Source: Rhodopseudomonas sp. BAL398 (lineage in GTDB: Bacteria; Pseudomonadota; Alphaproteobacteria; Rhizobiales; Xanthobacteraceae). Taken from it: 64,000 bases of DNA. This document shows positions 24,411 to 34,108 of the stretch, one piece after another. The stretch covers positions 1,860,001 through 1,924,000 of the forward strand of contig NZ_CP133111.1 in the NCBI RefSeq assembly GCF_033001325.1, in the 5' to 3' direction. Both the position numbers and the translations under genes were made by a program. The notes beneath the pieces were generated by a model. The model saw only the letters and a program-made list of their open reading frames with translations, did not search any database and had not been told where the DNA came from. Position 1 is the stretch's first letter; the number at the start of each line of letters is the position of its first letter.

Positions 24411-25076
24411 CTAACCGGCCGTTGCACGCGCGCTCGGATGCAGCACCGGAGCATAGCCTGCGCCAAGCGCGCGCAACGTCGAGGGCGGCGTCAGGAGCAG
24501 GGCGTCGCGTGGCGCGTCGGTTTCGTGGTAGCCGTCGAACGACCAGCGCCACGCCCTCCCCTGCACGATGAGATAGCTGTTCGTTTGAATGCGACTTGCT
24601 TCTGCGCCATCAGTGTCCGGCGCCTTCGCCTGCACCATCGCGCCATCCGGCAAATCACCGATCGCACAGGGTAGCAGATGCAAGCGCTTGGTTCGGCCGT
24701 CGAGCCGCTCGCGATGCAGCACGGCGTCGATCGCCTTGGCGCTCACTTGCGCGCCATTGCCGCGCGCCCAGGCGGCGCGGAACGCCTCGGCGTCGGCGCG
24801 GCGGCAGTAGAAGCAGGGCCGGTGCCCGGCCGCCAAGGCGGTGGCCTCATCGAGGAAGAACAATTCGGTCCAGCTGCGCGTGCCCATCACATCGCGGCGG
24901 CGGCCGCGGAATTCGCAGACGCAGACGATCCAGGCCGGGTTAGTCCAGCGCCGGCGCAGCAGCGTTTTCGTCGCCGGATCATGGATGATGCCGCGATTGC
25001 CGGTGAACAACCCGCGCTGCGGCACCGCCACGATCTCGCCCGATGGCGTGACGCGGTTCTGCAGGGGATCGCGCAT
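24411..25076 (-). CDS. conserved hypothetical protein with CxxC
   Basis: The 221-residue protein starts MRDPLQNRVTPSGEIVAVPQ. It carries a GLFTGNRGIIHDP segment, WIVCVCEFRGRRRDVMG, and AAGHRPCFYCRRADAEAF with a CxxC pair that recalls Ada-type or zinc-binding sites. No membrane segment or signal is present. Proteins like this recur in alphaproteobacteria without a known function. ATG 25076 is preferred to starts 30 bp upstream that lie in AT-rich non-coding sequence. It is divergent from the AT-rich orphan gene. Confidence 0.65.
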   Translation of the reverse strand: MRDPLQNRVTPSGEIVAVPQRGLFTGNRGIIHDPATKTLLRRRWTNPAWIVCVCEFRGRRRDVMGTRSWTELFFLDEATALAAGHRPCFYCRRADAEAFRAAWARGNGAQVSAKAIDAVLHRERLDGRTKRLHLLPCAIGDLPDGAMVQAKAPDTDGAEASRIQTNSYLIVQGRAWRWSFDGYHETDAPRDALLLTPPSTLRALGAGYAPVLHPSARATAG

Positions 25077-25128
25077 TGCAATGCAATGTAGCATATAAAA
25101 GAACACACGCTCAAAGCGTACACGGATA

Positions 25129-25572
25129 TTGGAAATGATAATAGTTATTATAATTGCGAAGATTGCAGCTTATACATTCGTCTTGAACGTCGTGTTGCGC
25201 CAGACTTACAATTTCGTTTTTCTTCTATGGAAGAAGCCGGTCGTCTGGGCTGGAGTTGTCGCGAGTCTTTCGATCGCAAACATGTTAATTGCTTACGGAT
25301 TATCTTGGAATCCGGGCATCGTATCCTCCGCTGTCATCTTCGTCCTTATACTCAATTGGCCGCCGACAATTCCGAAAGGGGTATCGAAGGCCGATGCCAA
25401 AAATCTTGTTAATCAAATCTACGAAGAACTGGGTATCAAGAAAGGCCGTGCAAAATATCGATTTGGGTTATTGTTATTCATGCTGTTTTCTCTCGTTAGC
25501 TACGCTTTCCTATTTGGGGAGTTTTGCACTATCGACGGAAAATGTACCCCTCTATTGCAAAGCGCAGACTAA
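25129..25572 (+). CDS. AT-rich orphan membrane protein
   Basis: The 147-residue product has an N-terminal hydrophobic stretch (MIIVIIIAKIAAYTFVLNVV) and a second one (AGVVASLSIANMLIAYGL). A third follows (GIVSSAVIFVLILNW), then a soluble Lys-rich stretch, and then a last membrane segment (FGLLLFMLFSLVSYAFLF) and a two-Cys end. Base composition is far more AT-rich than every neighbour, a sign of transfer. The start is TTG 25129 or ATG 25135. The sequence upstream is also AT-rich. I do not recognise the family. The regular membrane layout makes a real gene likely. Confidence 0.55.
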   Translation: MEMIIVIIIAKIAAYTFVLNVVLRQTYNFVFLLWKKPVVWAGVVASLSIANMLIAYGLSWNPGIVSSAVIFVLILNWPPTIPKGVSKADAKNLVNQIYEELGIKKGRAKYRFGLLLFMLFSLVSYAFLFGEFCTIDGKCTPLLQSAD

Positions 25573-25580
25573 ATACAAAT

Positions 25581-26102
25581 TTAAGCCGCGCCATCGCGGA
25601 TCGGCGGCTGGAATGACAGCGCGGTGTCCCAGGGGAAGAAGATCCAGGTGTCCTGCGAGACCTCGGTGATGAAGGTGTCGACCAGAGGCCTTCCCTTCGG
25701 CTTGGCGTAGACGGTGGCGAAATGGGCGTCGGGCAGCATGTCGCGCACCAGCCGCGCGGTGGCGCCGGTGTCGACCAGGTCGTCGACGATCAGCAGCCCC
25801 TTGCCGGTGCCGCCGCCGAGCGCCGCGGTCGCTTCGGACACGCCCTTGAGCACCTGCAATTCGCCCTGCTTGTCGTGGTCATAGCTGGCGACGCAGACCG
25901 TATCGATCACCCGCAGGCCGAGTTCGCGCGCCACGATCGCCGCCGGCACCAGGCCGCCGCGGGTGATGGCGATCACCGCGTGAAACGGGCCGACGTCGTT
26001 CAGCCGCCAGGTCAAGGCCCGGCAGTCGCGGTGAAACTGGTCCCACGACACCGGGAACGGCCGGCCCGCCCGTTGCTTCGGGCTTGGTTCCGAATCCGTC
26101 AT
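25581..26102 (-). CDS. gpt: xanthine/guanine phosphoribosyltransferase
   Basis: The 173-residue protein has the type I phosphoribosyltransferase fold, with [36 protein letters not shown] and the PRPP-binding loop [15 protein letters not shown]. It ends [14 protein letters not shown], as in bacterial Gpt. It converts xanthine or guanine with PRPP to the nucleotide in purine salvage. ATG 26102 gives [13 protein letters not shown]. The thioesterase gene lies 8 bp upstream on the same strand. Choice among xanthine, guanine or hypoxanthine as main base cannot be settled here. Confidence 0.88.
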   Translation of the reverse strand: MTDSEPSPKQRAGRPFPVSWDQFHRDCRALTWRLNDVGPFHAVIAITRGGLVPAAIVARELGLRVIDTVCVASYDHDKQGELQVLKGVSEATAALGGGTGKGLLIVDDLVDTGATARLVRDMLPDAHFATVYAKPKGRPLVDTFITEVSQDTWIFFPWDTALSFQPPIRDGAA

Positions 26103-26110
26103 GCACTCTC

Positions 26111-26530
26111 CTAAATTCTGCGAATCACCGCGGTCGCCGTGGCGGTCGCCACGAGCCGGTCGTTCTGCATCAATTCGCCGCTGAGCTGGCAAACTTCCTT
26201 GCCCCGCAATACCACGCGGCCGATGCCTTTCAACGATCCGACTTTCGCCGGCCGGTGAAATTGCACATTGAGACTGACCGTGGGGGCGAATTCGTCGGGC
26301 TCGAGCGTCGCCACCAGCGCCGGGCCCATAGTGTCGTCCAGCATCGCGGCGAGAAACCCGCCCTGGACATGGCCGGCGAGATTGAGAAACGCCGAGATGG
26401 CCTCGAATTTGACCTCGATGCCGCCGCGCTCGCTGTCGATCCGCAGGAATTCGATGCCCAGCGTCTTGGCGCATGGCGGCGGCGGCAGGCGGCCGTCGGC
26501 GATCTTCCAGAACACAGAATCCTTGCTCAT
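26111..26530 (-). CDS. PaaI family thioesterase
   Basis: The 139-residue hot-dog protein has the segment [20 protein letters not shown], the catalytic helix region of PaaI/4-hydroxybenzoyl-CoA-thioesterase-like proteins. [18 protein letters not shown] and [18 protein letters not shown] follow. It probably hydrolyses an acyl-CoA. The substrate is unknown. Start [20 protein letters not shown]. It lies 27 bp downstream of the CinA-like gene and 8 bp upstream of gpt, all minus strand, so the three are likely an operon. Confidence 0.87.
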   Translation of the reverse strand: MSKDSVFWKIADGRLPPPPCAKTLGIEFLRIDSERGGIEVKFEAISAFLNLAGHVQGGFLAAMLDDTMGPALVATLEPDEFAPTVSLNVQFHRPAKVGSLKGIGRVVLRGKEVCQLSGELMQNDRLVATATATAVIRRI

Positions 26531-26557
26531 CCTGTCCGTCCCCCGGAGCCTGGCGTT

Positions 26558-27295
26558 CTATCGCGGGATGCTGAGCCCCTCCAGCATCGCTTTGACCGCG
26601 CTCATGGCTTCCCGCAGCTTGACCGGATCGCGCGAGCGCACCACCAGATTGGTGTTCGGCTTTCGGTTGTCGTCGAGGAACGGATAGCTGCCGATCATGG
26701 CGTCCGGATGGGCCTTGGCGATCTCGCGCAGCGGCCCGCCGATGTCGCCCTCGCGGCTATTGGCCAGGACGGTCTCCGACAGCATCCGCACCCCGGATTT
26801 CAGCTTCGGCGCGATGATATCCATCATCGCCTGCATGATCGAAGGCACCCCAGCCATCACGATGACATTGCCGATCTTGAAGCCGGGCGCCAGGATGGTG
26901 GCGCTCTGGATCAGTTCGGCGCCGTCCGGAATCCGCGCCATCCGCAGCCGCGCCTCGTTAAGTTCGGCCTCGGAAAACCGTTCGCGGAACCGGGCCACCA
27001 CTTCGGGATGCAGGTCGATGCCGACCCCGAATGCCTTGGCCACGGCGTCGGCGGTGATGTCGTCATGGGTCGGGCCGATCCCGCCGGTGGTGAAGACATA
27101 GGTGTAGCGGTGCCGCAGCGTGTTCAGCGCCTCGACAATGGCGGGTTCGTCGTCGGCAACGATCCGGACCTCGCAGACGTCGATGCCGAGATTGGTCAGG
27201 TATTCGGCGATGAAGCCGATATTGATGTCCTTGGTCCGTCCGGACAGGATCTCATCGCCAATCACCACAATACCCGCCGTAACAATGTCGCTCAT
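26558..27295 (-). CDS. CinA-like competence/damage-inducible protein, MoCF domain only
   Basis: The 245-residue protein starts [20 protein letters not shown]. It has the molybdopterin-binding-like motif [20 protein letters not shown] and [16 protein letters not shown], the COG1058 domain found at the N-terminus of CinA. The C-terminal CinA deamidase domain is not present, which is common for the alphaproteobacterial short form. Family members act in NAD-related nucleotide salvage or are unassigned. ATG 27295 excludes 12 odd residues of the longer frame. First gene of a probable operon with the thioesterase and gpt. Confidence 0.85.
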   Translation of the reverse strand: MSDIVTAGIVVIGDEILSGRTKDINIGFIAEYLTNLGIDVCEVRIVADDEPAIVEALNTLRHRYTYVFTTGGIGPTHDDITADAVAKAFGVGIDLHPEVVARFRERFSEAELNEARLRMARIPDGAELIQSATILAPGFKIGNVIVMAGVPSIMQAMMDIIAPKLKSGVRMLSETVLANSREGDIGGPLREIAKAHPDAMIGSYPFLDDNRKPNTNLVVRSRDPVKLREAMSAVKAMLEGLSIPR

Positions 27296-27528
27296 GGCCG
27301 TCCCTTGTCCTTGTTCGATCTCGCTTAACACGCGAATATCACGGAATGCCCTGCATTTGTGAGGCTTGCCACTGAAATAAGCAGGCGATCGCCCGTTTTT
27401 CGGGCAACTGCAGCAAGCGCGTTAGTCAAAAGTCTTCGGCCATTGCATATCGCGGTGGCGTGGGCCTTGCTACCATCCTATTCCGTGCTGCACTCTATTG
27501 CAGGACCACTTGGAAGCAGTCAGGTTAA

Positions 27529-28947
27529 ATGGCAGTCGCGTTCGACGAAATGAATGGCCCCGATGGCGAGTTTCGCTCCGCCTATCAGGAATTGTCCCGC
27601 TGGCTGGCCGATACGCCGCCTGACGCTTTGGAACATCGGCGCCACGAGGCGGAATTGCTGTTCCGCCGCATCGGCATCACCTTCGCGGTCTATGGCGACG
27701 CCGAGGCCCAGGAGCGGCTGATCCCCTTCGACGTGATCCCGCGAATCATCTCCGGCAAGGAATGGACCTTGCTGGAATCCGGGCTGAAGCAGCGCACCCG
27801 CGCCATCAACATGTTCCTGCGCGACATCTATCATGGCCGCGACATCCTGCGCGCCAAGCTGATTCCCGACGATCTGATCTTCCAGAACCCGGTGTTCCGG
27901 CCGGAAATGAACGGCCAGGACGTGCCGCACGACGTCTATGTCCATATCGCCGGCATCGACGTGGTCCGGGTCGACGCCGAGAATTTCTACGTGCTGGAGG
28001 ACAATGCCAGAACCCCGTCAGGGGTGTCCTATATGCTGGAAAACCGCGAAATCATGATGCGGCTGTTTCCGGACCTGTTCTCGCGGCACCGCGTCGCGCC
28101 GGTGGAGCGCTATCCGGACGAATTGCTCACCACGCTGCGCTCGGTGGCGCCGGTGCATGCGTCGTCCGAACCCACCGCGGCGCTGATGACCCCCGGGATC
28201 TACAACTCGGCCTATTACGAGCACTCGTTCCTGGCCGACAAGCTCGGCGTCGAGCTGGTCGAGGGCCGCGACCTCATCGTCAAGAACGACGAGGTGTTCA
28301 TGCGCACCACCGAGGGGCTGAAGCGGGTCGATGTGATCTACCGCCGGGTCGACGACGACTTCCTCGATCCCTTGACCTTCCGCCCGGATTCGGCGCTCGG
28401 CGTGCCGGGCCTGATGTCGGCCTATATGGCCGGCAATGTGACCCTGGCCAACGCGGTCGGCACCGGCATCGCCGACGACAAGGCGGTCTACAGCTACATG
28501 CCGGAGATCGTGAAATTCTATCTCGGCGAAGAGCCGATCCTGAAGAATGTGCAGACTTGGCGCTGCCGCGAGCCGACTGATCTGGCTTACGTGCTCGATC
28601 ATCTCGGCGAGCTGGTGGTCAAGGAAGTCCACGGCTCGGGCGGCTATGGCATGCTGATCGGCCCGGCCGCCACCAAGGCCACCATCGAGGCGTTCCGCGA
28701 CAAGCTCAAGCGCGAACCGGAAGGCTTCATCGCCCAGCCGACGCTGGCGCTGTCCACCTGCCCGACCTGCACTGCCTCCGGCCTCGCCCCGCGCCATGTC
28801 GATCTGCGCCCCTTCGTGCTGACCGGCAGCAAGCACGTCACCGTCGTCCCCGGCGGCCTGACCCGCGTGGCGCTGCAGGAAGGCTCGCTGGTGGTCAATT
28901 CGAGCCAGGGCGGCGGCACCAAGGACACGTGGATTTTGGATGAGTAA
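27529..28947 (+). CDS. circularly permuted ATP-grasp type 2 protein (Anbu operon)
   Basis: The 472-residue protein belongs to the circularly permuted ATP-grasp family (DUF404/DUF407). It has conserved stretches IPFDVIPRIISGKEW, YHGRDILRAKLIP, EDNARTPSGVSYMLENR, VDVIYRRVDDDFLDPL and KEVHGSGGYGMLIGP. ATP-grasp enzymes join a carboxylate to an amine using ATP. The product here is unknown. The gene opens the conserved set ATP-grasp, alpha-E, transglutaminase and Anbu. That arrangement has been proposed to make and process a modified peptide or protein. The start is ATG 27529, in line with the family N-terminus. Confidence 0.9.
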   Translation: MAVAFDEMNGPDGEFRSAYQELSRWLADTPPDALEHRRHEAELLFRRIGITFAVYGDAEAQERLIPFDVIPRIISGKEWTLLESGLKQRTRAINMFLRDIYHGRDILRAKLIPDDLIFQNPVFRPEMNGQDVPHDVYVHIAGIDVVRVDAENFYVLEDNARTPSGVSYMLENREIMMRLFPDLFSRHRVAPVERYPDELLTTLRSVAPVHASSEPTAALMTPGIYNSAYYEHSFLADKLGVELVEGRDLIVKNDEVFMRTTEGLKRVDVIYRRVDDDFLDPLTFRPDSALGVPGLMSAYMAGNVTLANAVGTGIADDKAVYSYMPEIVKFYLGEEPILKNVQTWRCREPTDLAYVLDHLGELVVKEVHGSGGYGMLIGPAATKATIEAFRDKLKREPEGFIAQPTLALSTCPTCTASGLAPRHVDLRPFVLTGSKHVTVVPGGLTRVALQEGSLVVNSSQGGGTKDTWILDE

Positions 28948-28983
28948 GTTCGCGGCGATGACTCGGATGCGCGGCACCCACTG

Positions 28984-29093
28984 CCGGCTCCCCTCCCCTT
29001 TGCGGGGAGGGGTCGGGGGTGGGGGTCGACATCCGATGCATTGCTTGTTGCCACCCCCCACCCCAACCCTCCCCCGCAAGGGGGGAGGGAGAA
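28984..29093. repeat. palindromic repeat inside the Anbu operon
   Basis: CCCCTCCCCTTTGCGGGGAG with GGGTCGGGGGTGGGGG on one arm and CCACCCCCCACCCC with CCCCCGCAAGGGGGGAGGG on the other give a very stable inverted repeat between the ATP-grasp and alpha-E genes. It could attenuate or stabilise the transcript. Confidence 0.75.
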
Positions 29094-29102
29094 AAAGCTA
29101 AC

Positions 29103-30050
29103 ATGCTGTCGCGCACCGCTGAAAACCTGTTCTGGCTGGCCCGCTATGTCGAACGCGCCGAATATCTGGCGCGCACCATCGAGGCGACGTTGCGCGTCGC
29201 CGCGCTGCCGAATGCCTATACGGGGAGCCAGGGCAATGAATGGGATTCGGCGCTGCTGACCGCCGGCGTCAGCACCGGCTTCTACAGCCTCTATGACGAG
29301 GCCAGCGAAGCCAATGTGGTGGAGTATCTGTCGTTTTCCACCGCCAACCCGTCCTCGATCCGCAATTGCATCGAGAACGCGCGGCAAAATTCGCGCGCGG
29401 TGCGCACCGCGCTGACCGGCGCGATGTGGGACACCATCAACGGCGCCTGGATCGACCTGCAGGAGACTTGGGGCAAAGGCGCCAAGACCCGCGAGGAGCT
29501 GACCAAGTTCCTGCGCTTCGTGCAGGAGATCTCGCTGCGCTTCGACGGTTCGGCCTACCGCACCATGCTGCGCAACGACAATTACTGGTTCTCCCGGCTC
29601 GGCCTGCACCTGGAGCGCGCCGACAACACCGCCCGCATTCTCGACGTCAAATATCACGTCCTGCTGCCCGAGGAGGAGCATGTCGGCGGCCCGCTGGATT
29701 ATTATCAGTGGACCTCGATCCTGCGCTCGGTCTCGGCGTTGACGGCCTATCACTGGGTCTATCGCGAGACGCTGAAGCCGTGGCTGATCGCCGACCTGCT
29801 GATCCTCAACGACACGCTGCCGCGCTCGCTGGCCTCCTGCTATGGCAATCTGGTGCGCAATCTTGACAAGATCGGCGTCGCCTATGGTCGCCAGGGGCCG
29901 GCGCAGCGCCACGCCCGCGGCGTCCGCAACCGGCTGGAACACAGCCATCTGGATGACATCTTCCAGCGCGGCGTGCACGAATTCATCCAGGAATTCATCC
30001 TGGATAACAGCCGGCTCGGCGAAATCATCGCCAAGCAATATCTGATCTGA
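29103..30050 (+). CDS. alpha-E domain protein (Anbu operon)
   Basis: The 315-residue, almost all-helical protein starts MLSRTAENLFWLARYVERAE, the hallmark of the alpha-E family. It contains NARQNSRAVRTALTGAMWD, the LRNDNYWFSRLGLHLERADN segment and a helical C-terminus ending EIIAKQYLI. Alpha-E proteins pair with circularly permuted ATP-grasp enzymes, sometimes fused. Their chemistry is unknown. ATG 29103 follows the palindromic repeat. The transglutaminase gene follows in the same direction after 36 bp. Confidence 0.9.
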   Translation: MLSRTAENLFWLARYVERAEYLARTIEATLRVAALPNAYTGSQGNEWDSALLTAGVSTGFYSLYDEASEANVVEYLSFSTANPSSIRNCIENARQNSRAVRTALTGAMWDTINGAWIDLQETWGKGAKTREELTKFLRFVQEISLRFDGSAYRTMLRNDNYWFSRLGLHLERADNTARILDVKYHVLLPEEEHVGGPLDYYQWTSILRSVSALTAYHWVYRETLKPWLIADLLILNDTLPRSLASCYGNLVRNLDKIGVAYGRQGPAQRHARGVRNRLEHSHLDDIFQRGVHEFIQEFILDNSRLGEIIAKQYLI

Positions 30051-30086
30051 GCTAAGCTGACACACCCCAACCGGATTGCCGACGCC

Positions 30087-30932
30087 ATGCGCCTGCGAAT
30101 TGCCCATACGACGACCTATCGGTATGAGCCGCCGGCCACCGGCGTCATCCAGATTCTGCGGATGACGCCCGGCAGTCACGACGGCCAATACATCGCCGAC
30201 TGGCAGATCGACGTCTCCACCGATTCCCGGCTCGACGTCCATGACGACGCCTTCGGCAACATCACCCATGTGCTGACCATCGGCCCGACCAGCGACCTCA
30301 CCATCAGCGTCGAGGGGCTGATCGAGACCCAGGACACCGGCGGCATCCTGAAGGGCACCGAGGAGCGGTTTCCGCCGCGATTCTTTCTGCGCGCGACGCC
30401 GCTGACCGAACTCAATCCGACGATGGCGGCCTTTGCGCGCGACCTGCGCGCCGCGACCGGAGACGACGTGCTCGGCTTCCTGCACGCGCTGATGATGCAG
30501 ATCAACGAGCACATGACCTTCGACGGCGACCCGACCAATTCCGGCACCTCGGCGGCCGAAGCCTTCGCGCTGCGTCGCGGGGTGTGCCAGGACTACGCCC
30601 ATATCTTCATCGCCTGCGCCCGGTCCGCCGGCGTGCCGGCGCGCTTCGTCGCCGGGCATTTCCTGCGCGCCGACGGCATGGTGGATCAGCAGGCCGGCCA
30701 CGCCTGGGCCGAGGCCCATGTCCCGGTGCTGGGCTGGATCGGCTTCGACCCGGCCAATGCGATCTGCACCACCGACGCCCATGCCCGCGTCGCCATCGGC
30801 CTCGATTATCTCGGCGCCGCGCCGGTGCGCGGCACGCGCTATGGCGGCGGCACCGAGACCCTGACGGTGACCGTCAAGGTCGATCAGGCCAGCGGCCGGC
30901 CGGGAAAATGGCAAAGCCAGTCGCAGAGCTGA
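30087..30932 (+). CDS. transglutaminase-like cysteine peptidase (Anbu operon)
   Basis: The 281-residue protein starts MRLRIAHTTTYRYEPPATGV, the bacterial transglutaminase N-terminal beta domain. The catalytic triad is visible as Cys in RRGVCQDYAH (about 172), His in QAGHAWAEAH and Asp in GWIGFDPANA. No signal peptide, so cytoplasmic. The fold can cleave or form isopeptide bonds. The partner genes suggest action on the product of the ATP-grasp enzyme, which is inference. Anbu follows 145 bp downstream. Confidence 0.9.
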   Translation: MRLRIAHTTTYRYEPPATGVIQILRMTPGSHDGQYIADWQIDVSTDSRLDVHDDAFGNITHVLTIGPTSDLTISVEGLIETQDTGGILKGTEERFPPRFFLRATPLTELNPTMAAFARDLRAATGDDVLGFLHALMMQINEHMTFDGDPTNSGTSAAEAFALRRGVCQDYAHIFIACARSAGVPARFVAGHFLRADGMVDQQAGHAWAEAHVPVLGWIGFDPANAICTTDAHARVAIGLDYLGAAPVRGTRYGGGTETLTVTVKVDQASGRPGKWQSQSQS

Positions 30933-31077
30933 CGCCGGACCACGGCGCCCGGCCCGCGCCAGCGCGCGGGCTGTGGGGGCTGGACGACTCCGGCGAATTG
31001 ACTAGTGTCGCCAAGCTGGCCGACCGACGCAGGTTGCGGCCCCCATCCCCCATCATCGCCGCGTTTCGAGGACCGAC

Positions 31078-31824
31078 ATGACCTATTGCTGTGGAGTTCT
31101 GGTGCGTGACGGGCTGGTGATGATCGCCGATACCCGCACCAATGCCGGGCTCGATAACGTCTCGACCTTCCGCAAGCTGCACGTCTTCAGCAAGCCCGGC
31201 GAGCGGATCATGGCGGTGGCCAGCGCCGGCAATCTGGCGATCAGCCAGTCGGTGCTGTCGACGCTGATCGAGGGCATCAAGGACGAGACCAGCGGCGAGG
31301 TCGAGACCCTGATGAATGCGCCGACGATGTTTCAAGGCGCGCAGCGGATCGGCCGAGCCATCCGCCACGTCAACGCCACCGAGGCCGAGGCGTTGAAGGC
31401 CGAGGAGATCAATTTCGAGGTTGCGTTCCTATTCGGCGGTCAGATCAAGGGCGGCCGGATGCGGCTGTTCATGATCTATCCAGCCGGCAATTTCATCGAA
31501 TGCACCACCGATACGCCCTATCTGCAGATCGGCGAGCACAAATACGGCAAGCCGGTGCTCGACCGCGCGATGCATTACGACGTCGAATTATATGAGGCGC
31601 TGAAGACCAGCCTGATCTCGATGGATTCGACGATGCGCTCCAATCTCGGCGTCGGCATGCCGATCGACGTGCTGGTGGTGCGCACCGACGTCTACGACGC
31701 CGATCTCAACCACCGCATCGAGGCCGGCGAGCCGTATTTCCACGATCTGCGCTCGCGCTGGTCGGCGGCGCTACGCCAGGCCCACAAGAACATCCCGCGC
31801 CCGCCCTACAAGAAGGACGACTAG
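31078..31824 (+). CDS. Anbu, proteasome-like peptidase
   Basis: The 248-residue protein starts MTYCCGVLVRDGLVMIADTR. Removal of Met would expose the Thr nucleophile of the Ntn-hydrolase fold. The stretch DTRTNAGLDNVSTFRKLHVF and the GEHKYGKPVLDRAM segment mark Anbu, the ancestral beta-subunit family, rather than HslV. It assembles into rings or helical stacks in known cases. Peptidase activity has been hard to detect. Fourth gene of the Anbu set, same strand as the three before it. Confidence 0.92.
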   Translation: MTYCCGVLVRDGLVMIADTRTNAGLDNVSTFRKLHVFSKPGERIMAVASAGNLAISQSVLSTLIEGIKDETSGEVETLMNAPTMFQGAQRIGRAIRHVNATEAEALKAEEINFEVAFLFGGQIKGGRMRLFMIYPAGNFIECTTDTPYLQIGEHKYGKPVLDRAMHYDVELYEALKTSLISMDSTMRSNLGVGMPIDVLVVRTDVYDADLNHRIEAGEPYFHDLRSRWSAALRQAHKNIPRPPYKKDD

Positions 31825-31973
31825 GACTCCGTCGTTCGGGCGGAGCGACCTATCCCGCCGTCATCCGGGGCGCACATAGCGAAAACACCGCGGCTTGTTG
31901 AAGCGGTTGCCAGCCATTACGATCGCGCCAAGCAAGACGGCGCATCAAGCAAGAAACACCGGGGAGAGACACC

Positions 31974-32735
31974 ATGGCAGCGGCCACCAGAATCGCAATC
32001 GTCACCGGCGCCGGCACCGGGGTCGGCCGCGCCGCCGCATTGGCGCTGCTGCAGGCCGGCTTTACGGTGGTGCTGGCCGGCCGCCGGCTGGCGCTGCTGC
32101 AGGAAACCCAGAAGCTCGGCGAGGCCTTCGGCACCAGCCTGCCGGTCACCGCCGACATGGCCGACCCGGCCTCGATCGCCGCGCTGTTCGCCACCACGGT
32201 GGAGAAATTCGGCCGGCTCGATCTATTGTTCAACAATGCGGGGATCGGCGCGCCGCCGCTGCCATTCGAGGATCTGACGTTGGCGCAATGGCAGGCCGTG
32301 GTCGACACCAATCTCACCGCGCCGTTTCTGTGCACCCAGCACGCCTTCCGCATCATGAAAGACCAGACCCCGCGCGGCGGCCGCATCATCAACAACGGCT
32401 CGATCTCGGCGCATGCGCCGCGGCCATTGTCGGCGGCCTACACCTCGACCAAACACGCCATCACCGGGCTGACCAAATCATCCAATCTCGACGGCCGCGC
32501 CTATGACATCGCGGTCGGCCAGATCGATATCGGCAATGCGGCGACGCCGATGACCGACCGCATGGTTGACGGCCCCGGCGTGCTGCAGCCGGACGGAACC
32601 AGCAAGCAGGAGCCGCGGATGGACGCCAAAGCCGTCGGCGACGCAGTGGCCTATATGGCCGGCCTCCCGCTCGACGCCAACGTGCTGTTCATGACCGTGA
32701 TGGCGACCAAGATGCCATTCGTCGGGCGCGGCTGA
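31974..32735 (+). CDS. SDR family oxidoreductase
   Basis: The 253-residue protein has the cofactor motif [21 protein letters not shown] in [12 protein letters not shown], the catalytic Ser in [10 protein letters not shown] and YTSTK (Tyr and Lys) in [14 protein letters not shown]. This is a classical short-chain dehydrogenase, probably NADP-dependent given the AGRR after the second strand. Substrate unknown. Start [12 protein letters not shown] with GGAGAGA upstream. Single gene between Anbu and the nucleoside transporter. Confidence 0.88.
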   Translation: MAAATRIAIVTGAGTGVGRAAALALLQAGFTVVLAGRRLALLQETQKLGEAFGTSLPVTADMADPASIAALFATTVEKFGRLDLLFNNAGIGAPPLPFEDLTLAQWQAVVDTNLTAPFLCTQHAFRIMKDQTPRGGRIINNGSISAHAPRPLSAAYTSTKHAITGLTKSSNLDGRAYDIAVGQIDIGNAATPMTDRMVDGPGVLQPDGTSKQEPRMDAKAVGDAVAYMAGLPLDANVLFMTVMATKMPFVGRG

Positions 32736-32849
32736 GCCATCGCTGCGGTCGTCAACGAACCCGATCCGGCGGCCCGGCCGCCTGATCCGATCGGCTGACT
32801 TGCCTGCCGGGTGATCGTGTCATACTCGTCCTCCGGCCTCGGGGGACTC

Positions 32850-34100
32850 ATGCTTCAGCTGCAATCGGCGTTTGGCGTATTCGCGCTGTTGATGCTCGCC
32901 TGGACCTTCGGCGAGCATCGCAGCCATGTCTCGGTCAAGCAGGTCGCGATCGGCCTTGTCGTCACCTTCCTGACCGCCGCGATCCTGCTCAAGCTGCCGA
33001 TGGTCGCCCACGCCTTCGGCGCCATCAACGACGCCGTCGGCGTGATCTCGCAGGCCAGCCGCGCCGGCACCAGCTTCGTGTTCGGCTATCTCGGCGGCGG
33101 CGCGCTGCCGTTCGACCCCAAGGCGCCGGGCGCTGCATTCATCCTCGCGTTCCAGGCGCTGCCGATCGTGCTGGTGATGAGCGTGCTAACCACGCTGCTG
33201 TTCTACTGGAAGATCCTGCCGCCGATCGTGCACGGCATGGCCTGGCTCTTGGAACGCACGCTCGGCGTCGGCGGCGCGGTCGGGCTGTCGACCGCTGCGA
33301 ACGTGTTTCTCGGCATGGTCGAGGCGCCGCTGTTCATCCGGCCCTATCTCGGCCAGCTCAGCCGCAGCGAATTGTTCCTGGTGATGACCGGCGGCATGGC
33401 GGGGATCGCCGGCACCGTGCTGGTGCTCTACGCCACGCTACTGGCGCCGGTGCTGCCCGACGCCGCGGCGCATTTCGTCATCGCCTCGGTGCTGGGCGCG
33501 CCGGCCGCTATCCTGATCAGCCTGATCATGGTGCCGGAGACCGCGCCCAAGCGCACCGGCGGCGCGCTCGACGATCCCGGAATGATCGCCTCCAGCACCA
33601 TGGACGCCATCGTCAAGGGCACCACAGCCGGGCTCGAATTGCTCCTCAACATCGTGGCGATGCTGATCGTGCTGGTGGCACTGGTCTATCTCGCCAATGC
33701 GGTGCTGGGCCTGCTGCCGGATTTCCATGGCGCGCCGATCTCGCTGCAGCGGCTGCTCGGCTACGCGATGGCACCGGTGTGCTGGATGCTCGGCCTGCCA
33801 TGGGATCAGGCGGTCACCGCCGGGTCGCTGATGGGGATCAAGACCGTGCTCAACGAGCTGATCGCCTATGTGGAATTTTCGAAACTGCCGGCCGACGCGC
33901 TCGATCCGCGCTCGCGGCTGATCATGCTCTATGCGCTATGCGGCTTCGCCAATTTCGGCAGCCTCGGCATCATGATCGGCGGGCTTTCAACGATGGCGCC
34001 GCAGCGCCGCGAGGAGATCGCGGCGCTCGGCCTCAAATCGATCGTGTCCGGCACGCTGACCACCTGCCTGATGGGCGCGGTGGTCGGCGTGCTGACATAG
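32850..34100 (+). CDS. nucleoside transporter, CNT family
   Basis: The 416-residue membrane protein has about ten hydrophobic segments. It shows CNT-family signatures: ALPIVLVMSVLTTLLFYW, the EAPLFIRPYLGQLSRSELF loop, MTGGMAGIAGTVL, LMGIKTVLNELIAYVEF and LCGFANFGSLGIMIGG. These match bacterial NupC-like proton- or sodium-coupled nucleoside symporters of the inner membrane. ATG 32850 gives MLQLQSAFGVFALLML. A GTG 39 bp upstream is possible. The amidase gene converges 8 bp downstream. Confidence 0.9.
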   Translation: MLQLQSAFGVFALLMLAWTFGEHRSHVSVKQVAIGLVVTFLTAAILLKLPMVAHAFGAINDAVGVISQASRAGTSFVFGYLGGGALPFDPKAPGAAFILAFQALPIVLVMSVLTTLLFYWKILPPIVHGMAWLLERTLGVGGAVGLSTAANVFLGMVEAPLFIRPYLGQLSRSELFLVMTGGMAGIAGTVLVLYATLLAPVLPDAAAHFVIASVLGAPAAILISLIMVPETAPKRTGGALDDPGMIASSTMDAIVKGTTAGLELLLNIVAMLIVLVALVYLANAVLGLLPDFHGAPISLQRLLGYAMAPVCWMLGLPWDQAVTAGSLMGIKTVLNELIAYVEFSKLPADALDPRSRLIMLYALCGFANFGSLGIMIGGLSTMAPQRREEIAALGLKSIVSGTLTTCLMGAVVGVLT

Positions 34101-34108
34101 CGCCGGCG

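Noticed and set aside
28644-30914. 756-codon open frame antisense to the Anbu operon
   Set aside because: The sense strand encodes well-conserved ATP-grasp, alpha-E and transglutaminase proteins. The antisense product has no domain.
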